Assembly (NCBI RefSeq): GCF_004362515.1
Contig: NZ_SNXU01000001.1
Coordinates: 5,456,001-5,520,000, forward strand
Length of the DNA stretch: 64,000 nucleotides
Source: Actinokineospora alba
GTDB taxonomy: Bacteria > Actinomycetota > Actinomycetes > Mycobacteriales > Pseudonocardiaceae
Reading direction: 5' to 3'
The translations under genes were made by a program, and so were the position numbers. Under the pieces are notes generated by a model. It worked only from the letters and a program-made list of their open reading frames with translations. It was not told the origin of the DNA and ran no database searches. Of this stretch, positions 58,356 through 64,000 are shown one piece after another; within the stretch, counting starts at the first letter, position 1, and each line of letters begins with the position of its first letter.

Positions 58356-59240
58356 TCAGCGCCGGAACGCCGCGTGCGCCAGCCCGACCAGCCGCGGCAA
58401 CACCTGGGCCACACCCTCCAGCGGCAGCATGTGCCCCAGCCCCGGCAACACCACCGCCGTCCCGTCCGCCACGGCTCCCGCCAGTGCCTCGACATGCGAC
58501 ACCGGCACCACCCGATCCCGGTCTCCGACCATCGCCACGACCGGCGTGCCCGCCGCCACCGACAGCGCGGCCTCCTGGTCGAACCGGTCGAGCGCGGGAC
58601 GGAACAGGGCGACCGTGTCCGGCCAGTGCGCCGCGATCATCTCCGCCACCAGGCGCACGTCGTCGGGCTCGGGGTCCTCACCGAGCAGCAGCCACCGCAG
58701 CCCGATCGTCTTCGCCTTGTCGATCCGCTGCGCCACCCGCTCGACGATCTTCGCACCGAGGATCGCGCGCAGGTCCTGCACGATCTTGCCCAGCGAACTC
58801 GGGATCGCCGCCTCCGCGACCCACCCGGCGGGCGTCGACAGCAGGGCCAACCCCGCCACCCGGGCCTCGAACAGCGCGGCGTGGCGGGCGGCCAGCGCCA
58901 TCGAGACCAAGCCGCCCATCCCGTGCCCGGCCAGCACGACCAGGCCCTGCGGCACGACACCGTCGAGCAGCTCGGCGAGGTCGTCACCGAGCTGCTCGAC
59001 GGTCGCGGTCTTCTCGTCGGCCGCGCTGGACTGCCCGTGGCCGCGGTGGTCGTAGGACACCACCTGCACCGGCCGCTCGGTCGCGTCCGGCAGCGCGGCG
59101 ATGATCTTGTGCCACTCCCGCTGGTCCATCGCGTAGCTGTGCGCCAGGACGACGGTGACCCCCGCCTCGGGTTCCCCCGCGCGCTGAACCGACAGCTTCG
59201 CCCCGTCGGACAGGGCGAAACGTTCAGTGGTGGTGGGCAC
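58356..59240 (-). CDS. Alpha/beta-hydrolase fold protein lacking the serine nucleophile
   Basis: A 294-residue alpha/beta-hydrolase. The strand-turn-helix nucleophile motif reads GHGMGG: Gly107 replaces the serine of the expected GHSMGG. The other triad parts are normal, with Asp in VGDRDRVVP (D242) and His in LPGLGHMLPLE (H270). The early oxyanion loop is LAHSYAMDQREW. It should not hydrolyse esters by the standard mechanism unless another residue acts; non-hydrolytic ligand binding or lyase activity is possible. ATG start; it precedes the tandem-repeat region. Confidence 0.85.
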   Translation of the reverse strand: MPTTTERFALSDGAKLSVQRAGEPEAGVTVVLAHSYAMDQREWHKIIAALPDATERPVQVVSYDHRGHGQSSAADEKTATVEQLGDDLAELLDGVVPQGLVVLAGHGMGGLVSMALAARHAALFEARVAGLALLSTPAGWVAEAAIPSSLGKIVQDLRAILGAKIVERVAQRIDKAKTIGLRWLLLGEDPEPDDVRLVAEMIAAHWPDTVALFRPALDRFDQEAALSVAAGTPVVAMVGDRDRVVPVSHVEALAGAVADGTAVVLPGLGHMLPLEGVAQVLPRLVGLAHAAFRR

Positions 59241-59260
59241 CGCCGAATCCTGGCACGCCC

Positions 59261-60592
59261 TCAGCAGCTCCGCAGGAACCGATCCATCACCCGGGTCCCG
59301 AACTTCAGCGCGTCCACCGGAACCCGCTCATCGACCCCATGGAACAGCGCCGCGAAGTCCAGGTCCGCGGGCAGCCGCAGCGGCGCGAACCCGAAGCACC
59401 GAATCCCCAACGAGTCGAACGCCTTCGCGTCGGTCCCACCGGACAACATGTACGGAACCGTCCGGGCGCCTGGGTCCTCCGCCACGATCGAGTCGGTCAT
59501 CGCGTCCACGAGGGCGCCGTCGAAGGTCGTCTCGACGGCCGGAAGCCGCGCCACCCATTCCCGCTCGACGTCCGGCCCGAGGATCTCGTCCAGTTCACGC
59601 TCGAACGCGGCCTCGCGGCCCGGCAGGATCCGACAGTCCACAACGGCCTCGGCGACCGAGGGGATCACGTTCGCCTTGTAGCCGGCCGTCAACATCGTCG
59701 GATTGGCGGTGTCGCGAATGGTCGCCCCCACCATCCGGGCCACCGCACCCAACTTGCCCACAGCGCCGTCGAGGTCGTCCTCGTCGAACTCCATGCCGGT
59801 GATCTCGCTCATCGCCGCGAGGAACTCGCGCACGGACTCGGTCAGCACCAGGGGGAACTTGTGCGTCCCCAACCGGGCGACCGCCTGCGTCAACTTCGTG
59901 ACCGCGTTGTCCTCGTGCACCATCGACCCATGCCCCGCGCGCCCGCGGACCCGCAACTTCAACCAGGCGATGCCCTTCTCCGCGGTCTCGATCATGTAGG
60001 CGCGGACGTCGTCCTTGACGGTGATCGAGAACCCGCCCACCTCACTGATCGCCTCGGTCGCCCCCTCGAACAGCTCCGGGCGATTCCGCACCAGCCACTG
60101 CGACCCATAGTCGCCCGCGGCCTCCTCATCAGCCAGGAAGGCGAAAATGATGTCCCGCGGCGGCACCACCCCATCCCGCTTGAACCGGCGCGCGGTAGCC
60201 AGCGTCATGGCCACCATGTCCTTCATATCGACCGCGCCCCGCCCCCAGACATAGTCGTCCTGGACAGCGCCGGACAGCGGATGAACCGACCACTCCGACG
60301 GATCAGCGGGCACGGCGTCGAGGTGCCCGTGCACCAACAACGCCCCCCGAGACGGGTCCGCCCCTTCCAACCGAGCGAAGACGTTGCCTCTCCCCTTGGC
60401 CCCCGACTCGACGTAGGTGGTGTCGAACCCCACCTCCGCCAACTTCTCCGCCACATACTCCGCCGCGGCCCGTTCCCCCACCACCGTCGCGGGATCCCCG
60501 GTGTTGGTGGTGTCGATGCGGATCAACTCACTGGTCAGCTGCACCGACTCGGCCTCAGCCACAGCCCTGGTGTCGCTCTGATGCTCGGTCAC
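59261..60592 (-). CDS. M20 family metallopeptidase/deacylase
   Basis: A 443-residue di-zinc hydrolase of family M20 (DapE/ArgE/carboxypeptidase type). Zinc and catalytic residues: His in VHGHLDAVP, Asp in GAVDMKDMV, the catalytic Glu pair in LADEEAAGDYGS, then GRAGHGSMVH in the dimerisation domain and the final YMLSGGTDAKAF and FHGVDERVP. It probably removes acyl or amino-acid groups from small peptides. ATG start. It precedes the hydrolase gene on the same strand with only 20 bases between, so both are likely one operon. Confidence 0.92.
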   Translation of the reverse strand: MTEHQSDTRAVAEAESVQLTSELIRIDTTNTGDPATVVGERAAAEYVAEKLAEVGFDTTYVESGAKGRGNVFARLEGADPSRGALLVHGHLDAVPADPSEWSVHPLSGAVQDDYVWGRGAVDMKDMVAMTLATARRFKRDGVVPPRDIIFAFLADEEAAGDYGSQWLVRNRPELFEGATEAISEVGGFSITVKDDVRAYMIETAEKGIAWLKLRVRGRAGHGSMVHEDNAVTKLTQAVARLGTHKFPLVLTESVREFLAAMSEITGMEFDEDDLDGAVGKLGAVARMVGATIRDTANPTMLTAGYKANVIPSVAEAVVDCRILPGREAAFERELDEILGPDVEREWVARLPAVETTFDGALVDAMTDSIVAEDPGARTVPYMLSGGTDAKAFDSLGIRCFGFAPLRLPADLDFAALFHGVDERVPVDALKFGTRVMDRFLRSC

Positions 60593-60690
60593 ACCGCTTT
60601 CCTACCACCACCGACGCGGTAAGGCGGCCCCGATTTGGGACCACGCAACCCCATCCGATACTCTGTGCGCACACCAGCGGGAGACCGCAA

Positions 60691-60774
60691 GTCCGGGTGG
60701 CGGAATGGCAGACGCGCTAGCTTGAGGTGCTAGTGCCCTTAACGGGCGTGGGGGTTCAAGTCCCCCCTCGGACA
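60691..60774 (+). tRNA. tRNA-Leu (GAG)
   Basis: An 84-nt type II tRNA. Acceptor GTCCGGG pairs with CTCGGAC (one G-T), discriminator A at 60774. Anticodon stem CTAGC/GCTAG encloses loop TTGAGGT, giving anticodon GAG (60724-60726) for CUC leucine codons. T arm GGGGGTTCAAGTCCCCC and a class II variable arm (GCCCTTAACGGGC) are clear. CCA is not encoded. A serine recombinase gene begins 32 bases downstream on the opposite strand. Confidence 0.97.
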
Positions 60775-60806
60775 CATAATTGCCCCACGGGTCCTATCTG
60801 AGCCTA

Positions 60807-62210
60807 TCAGACGGATTTCGTGGGGTTGTTTGTTTTGGCGTCGGCGTGTCGTTTCTCCGTTGTGTCCGGCCTCTTGCCGCTCGTTGTGCCTGGCCCGTTC
60901 AGGGTGATGCTGCCGGGGCGGTACTCGATCAGGGACGCACTCGATCTGATGACCTCGACCGGATCTAGGTCGGGCATGGGCCGCGTTCCATGGTTGGTCA
61001 GCTGGTCACGGATCAGCTCGACGATGCGGTCTTCCCGGGCGTACCAGGATTTGGCGACGCTGACGGCTGGCTGGGCGCTGGTGCGGCCGTGGCGGCACCG
61101 GTAACCCGCCCGGCCGTGGACCCAGTGGGAATCCATGCGTCGCCCGCACAGCCCGCACCGCACGAGGCCCGCCAACCGGTAAGTGCGCACTACGCCGGTA
61201 TCACTCGTGCGTGGGGTGTGGGCGAGCTGGGCGTTGACGAACTCGCCCTCGGAGACCAGCGGCTCGTGCGCCAGCTTGGTCGATACCGCCCACTCCCCCA
61301 TGTCGCGGCGGGTCGACGGGCGCCTCCCGGTGACGGAGCGGTGGCGGCGGTCGGTGCTGGTGCGCCCCCAGACCTGGCGGCCGGTGTACCGGGGGTTCTC
61401 CACGATCTCGATGATCGTGCGCAGCGACCATCCGGTGTTCGACCGGTGCCGGTTTCGGGTCGGGTCGTTGCTCGACGGGCACGGCACACCGCGCTCGTTC
61501 AGCTCCCGTGCGATGGACGCGGCGCTGCGCCCGGCACCGCGTTCGGCGAAGATCCACCGCACATGCGGCGCGGTGACCGGATCGGGCGCCAGGCGCTGCA
61601 GTTGCCGTCCCCAGCGGGCGTGCGCCCGGGTCGGGTGCGCACCGGCGTCGACCAGCCGGTACCCATACGGTGGGCGACCACCGAGATATCGGCCCTGGTC
61701 CACCGCCTGAGTCCGCATCGCCGCCATCGCGCGGTGCCGAGCTCGCAACACCTCACGCCGTGACTGCGCTCCCAACACCGTCATCAACGCCTGGTGCATT
61801 ACGCTGCCGAACTCCACTGGCCCGCCAGTTTCCGGCAACCACAACTGCACTCCGTGGGCCTCGAGCACCGGTAACAGCTCGTCGAACTGGCCCGCGTCGA
61901 ACGCCCGCTCGTACTCCCCGACGACTACCGCGTCGAACCCGCGATCCGGGTCGGCCAACGCCGCGAGTAACAAGCCTGCCTGTGGTCGCTCGGCCCATGG
62001 CACCTGACGCGAACACGCCACGTCGAAGAACTCGGCCACGATCACCCCGTGCCCCTCGACCAACCTCTCCCCCACCTCACGCTGCCACCCACGCGTGGTG
62101 GCCGGATCCTGATGATCCCGCGATGACGCCCGCCCCAGAAACGCAAACCGCAACCCATCCCGGACACCGACGTCCTGCCCCGCCGATGTGGCCCTACCCG
62201 CACGTCCCAA
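60807..62210 (-). CDS. Large serine recombinase (integrase)
   Basis: About 467 residues from the TTG used here; the frame is open to 62345, so the start is uncertain. The N-terminal resolvase domain shows LRFAFLGRASSRDHQDP with the catalytic serine, VVVGEYERAF and the helix SRREVLRARHRAM. A recombinase domain follows (GGRPPYGYRLVD, WSLRTIIEIVENPRYTGRQV) and a zinc ribbon (LVRCGLCGRRM, GYRCRHG). Such enzymes integrate elements at short core sites. Adjacency to tRNA-Leu suggests an integrated element extending to the right. The C-terminal tail is rich in Thr, Arg and Lys. Confidence 0.88.
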   Translation of the reverse strand: MGRAGRATSAGQDVGVRDGLRFAFLGRASSRDHQDPATTRGWQREVGERLVEGHGVIVAEFFDVACSRQVPWAERPQAGLLLAALADPDRGFDAVVVGEYERAFDAGQFDELLPVLEAHGVQLWLPETGGPVEFGSVMHQALMTVLGAQSRREVLRARHRAMAAMRTQAVDQGRYLGGRPPYGYRLVDAGAHPTRAHARWGRQLQRLAPDPVTAPHVRWIFAERGAGRSAASIARELNERGVPCPSSNDPTRNRHRSNTGWSLRTIIEIVENPRYTGRQVWGRTSTDRRHRSVTGRRPSTRRDMGEWAVSTKLAHEPLVSEGEFVNAQLAHTPRTSDTGVVRTYRLAGLVRCGLCGRRMDSHWVHGRAGYRCRHGRTSAQPAVSVAKSWYAREDRIVELIRDQLTNHGTRPMPDLDPVEVIRSSASLIEYRPGSITLNGPGTTSGKRPDTTEKRHADAKTNNPTKSV

Positions 62211-62345
62211 CCAGAGATCAAGGGACGACGCTTCTCCCGCTGCACCCACGATGGCTTCCCCTACCTGTCGATGGCCTTGCCCAACCGACGGCCCAACGCT
62301 CCAGCCATGACTGCAGACGACCCAGACACCACCTGCATGGAGCAA

Positions 62346-62734
62346 TGACGTCCCCGTCGGCCTCGACCAAGACCAAACTGTGGTGGCCTGCCATGTCGAG
62401 CCCAGGAGATCGAATCAAGAGGGATCGGAAGATGCCGTCCAACGACCCGTTTCCAAGACCCTGCCGTGCTGCAGGTTGCGCTACCCCTCGCCGCACTGAC
62501 CACATTCGATGAGATCGCACGCCTGCCACCCGAGGAGCGCAGGCGGGTGGCAGCCGGGTTCGCCGAGGCGATCGCCACCCACGGTGACGACCTGTCGTAC
62601 GGGGCAGGCACTGCGCATCGACTCTCGCCTCGTGGCCCGTCGGAACGCGAACACCCTGGAATCGGGCAGCAGCTCGCTGACTTCGATCGGGCGCCACATG
62701 CCCGTCATCGAAATCTGTCAGGGGCGCCGCGTCA
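62346..62734. other. Interval with a decayed reading frame
   Basis: About 390 bases between the recombinase and a membrane gene. Apart from the remnant noted at 62466-62750 nothing recognisable; base composition is less biased than in neighbouring genes. Confidence 0.4.
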
Positions 62735-62750
62735 TCAGGATTGCCAGAGG
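62466..62750 (+). pseudogene. Possible frameshifted gene remnant
   Basis: One frame reads TTFDEIARLPPEERRRVAAG then FAEAIATHGDDLSYG with coding-like GC3; after about 62605 the coding-like frame shifts to one reading ALRIDSRLVARRNANTLE then SGSSSLTSIGRHMPV. A single frameshift would join the two. Family unknown. Gene debris beside a recombinase is common. Confidence 0.3.
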
Positions 62751-63589
62751 GTCGGCCGGAGCCAACCGGAACTCGGGCGTGCGATGCGGCTCATCCCGTG
62801 CGCCAGGACCGTTGTGCACACCACGATCATCCCCGCGAACAGGCCTGCGACTGTCCAATTCGGATCGCTGTCGTTCATCAGGGTGCCGATCGCCATGGCC
62901 CAGATCGCCAGGCCCAGTGTCGTGATCTTGATCAGTACGATCGCGCCGAGGACTGGTGCCGCGATGTGCCCGCGCACCAACGCGATCCCGGTCATCACCA
63001 CGGCGGGCAGTGCGAACCCCAGGTCGGCGACGTAGACGGGGTAGGGCAGGCCACCGGTCCCGATGGTGGTGGGAAGCCCGCCGTCAATTGTCGGCACGAT
63101 GTCCGTGAGCCACAGACCCGTGAAGGCGACACCGATGACGATCAGGAACCATCCGGTGCCGCGATGGCTGGAGGAACCGAACGCGTGCGCGACTGCGCCC
63201 ATGTCGATCCGCCCGATCCCGTCGACGAACGCGGCGACGGACAGGGTCACCGCGGCGATGTAGAGCAGGAACGCCTGGTTGTGGGGGACGCCGATCGCGT
63301 AGATGACGTACGTGTAGGCGATGTATGCGAGCAGCCCCAGCCAGAGCAGGTGCCCCGGCAGCGATCCGGTCCGGCTTCGACGCCCCGCCCAGACAAGCGC
63401 GGGCACCATCGCCAGGGTGAGGACGTCCTGGGCGATCGACTCGATTTCCACCTGCCGGTCGAGCCGGTAGGCGTGCTCGGACAACAGCCCGTACAGGGTG
63501 GCGGTGGTGAGGATCGCGCCCAGTGCCCATGACACGAGTTCCGGCCACCAGGTGCGCGCGGATCCGCGCGCCGTCGAGGTGGTGGTCAT
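62735..63589 (-). CDS. Polytopic membrane protein
   Basis: A 284-residue protein with about eight hydrophobic helices (LVSWALGAILTTATLYGLL, LWLGLLAYIAYTYVIYAIG, LLYIAAVTLSVAAFV, WFLIVIGVAFTGLWLTDIV, and others). No family recognised. ATG at 63589 overlaps the stop of the upstream gene (ATGA), so the two are one operon. It may be cargo of an element attached to the recombinase, but this is inference. Confidence 0.7.
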   Translation of the reverse strand: MTTTSTARGSARTWWPELVSWALGAILTTATLYGLLSEHAYRLDRQVEIESIAQDVLTLAMVPALVWAGRRSRTGSLPGHLLWLGLLAYIAYTYVIYAIGVPHNQAFLLYIAAVTLSVAAFVDGIGRIDMGAVAHAFGSSSHRGTGWFLIVIGVAFTGLWLTDIVPTIDGGLPTTIGTGGLPYPVYVADLGFALPAVVMTGIALVRGHIAAPVLGAIVLIKITTLGLAIWAMAIGTLMNDSDPNWTVAGLFAGMIVVCTTVLAHGMSRIARPSSGWLRPTLWQS

Positions 63590-63981
63590 CGTGGTTCCTT
63601 CCGACCGAGCAACCCGGCGGCGAGCACCGCGGCGCCCGCCGCGGCCATCACCGGCTGCAGCCAGCTGAAGGTCTGGATGAATCCGATCTGCACGATGATC
63701 CATGCGATGAGCAGTGCTCCCGCGGTGATCGCGACCTGCCGGCAGCGGGGATGGCCGGTCGTGGCGCACCACGACGCGGCGCCCATCGGCAGCGCGACGA
63801 CCGCCAGGAGCGCGATGGCGGCGAGCAGCGGGCTGTCCAAGGGCAGCCGCATGTCGATCACCGGTCCGAAGTCGATGATTCCGGTCGAGATCGCGATCGC
63901 GCCGGCGAACGCGCTGACGGCGATGAGACCGGTGACGGCGGCCAACACCGGGCGGACGCCGGTTCGTGAAGTGGTGGTCAT
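63586..63981 (-). CDS. Small four-helix membrane protein
   Basis: A 131-residue protein with four hydrophobic helices (LAAVTGLIAVSAFAGAIAI, LLAAIALLAVVALPMG, VAITAGALLIAWIIVQIG, VMAAAGAAVLAAGLLG). AGGAG lies in good position before the ATG at 63981. Coupled to the larger membrane gene by ATGA. Unknown function; probably acts with that protein. Confidence 0.68.
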   Translation of the reverse strand: MTTTSRTGVRPVLAAVTGLIAVSAFAGAIAISTGIIDFGPVIDMRLPLDSPLLAAIALLAVVALPMGAASWCATTGHPRCRQVAITAGALLIAWIIVQIGFIQTFSWLQPVMAAAGAAVLAAGLLGRKEPR

Positions 63982-64000
63982 CTCATACTCCTGTTGGCGA

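Overview
The window is high-GC DNA with strong G/C third-position bias, frequent GTG/TTG starts and gene families largely confined to Actinomycetia: SCO1664-type kinase-like protein, DUF3090, DUF3097, DUF5703, an MSMEG_4193-type histidine phosphatase, an MptB-like mannosyltransferase and GH92 mannosidase. A member of Pseudonocardiales is the best guess from this mixture; no rRNA or marker gene is present to prove it.

Layout. 0-9 kb: the 3' end of a tyrosine recombinase gene, an LysE/ArgO exporter with a divergent LysR regulator, an MFS pump, a pseudouridine synthase, a GNAT enzyme, an M64 metallopeptidase with a seven-repeat propeller and a coupled partner gene, a second tyrosine recombinase and another GNAT, then about 360 bases rich in palindromes without a convincing gene. 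9-25 kb: STAS protein, adenosine-deaminase-like protein, small orphan protein, MFS/MocR divergent pair, WYL regulator, an iron-box-preceded sucrase/ferredoxin-like gene, AlkZ-like protein, methyltransferase, MFS, NfeD/SPFH pair, DUF3097, an ECF sigma/VOC pair, and the SCO1664-DUF3090 pair. 25-38 kb: S9 and S66 peptidases, an ECF sigma/metallopeptidase pair, secreted C39-like peptidase, MBL hydrolase, MptB, a subtilase-like protein lacking its catalytic triad, GH92 mannosidase, and tandem membrane paralogues.

39-48 kb is the most coherent locus: a membrane-anchored extracytoplasmic protein, divergent from a sensor kinase followed by GT39 - GT2/GtrA - GT39 genes and facing undecaprenyl-diphosphatase. 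Four arrays of an 11-bp-period repeat (core GCACAG) lie in front of these genes, as expected for an OmpR-type response regulator, but no response regulator is encoded in the window. This looks like a sensor-controlled polyprenyl-phosphate-sugar system that decorates the cell envelope.

48-60 kb: F420-dependent oxidoreductase coupled to uppP, aldo/keto reductase, an unusual single-chain adenylation - carrier - acyltransferase-3 membrane protein, an HTH/SRPBCC pair, a lipoprotein, DUF5703, DUF2231, MFS, a second copy of the small orphan protein, a 21-bp tandem repeat, an alpha/beta-hydrolase lacking its serine nucleophile, and an M20 peptidase. 60.7-64 kb: tRNA-Leu(GAG) immediately followed by a serine recombinase, a decayed stretch and a two-gene membrane operon; this may be the left end of an integrated element whose other end is outside the window.
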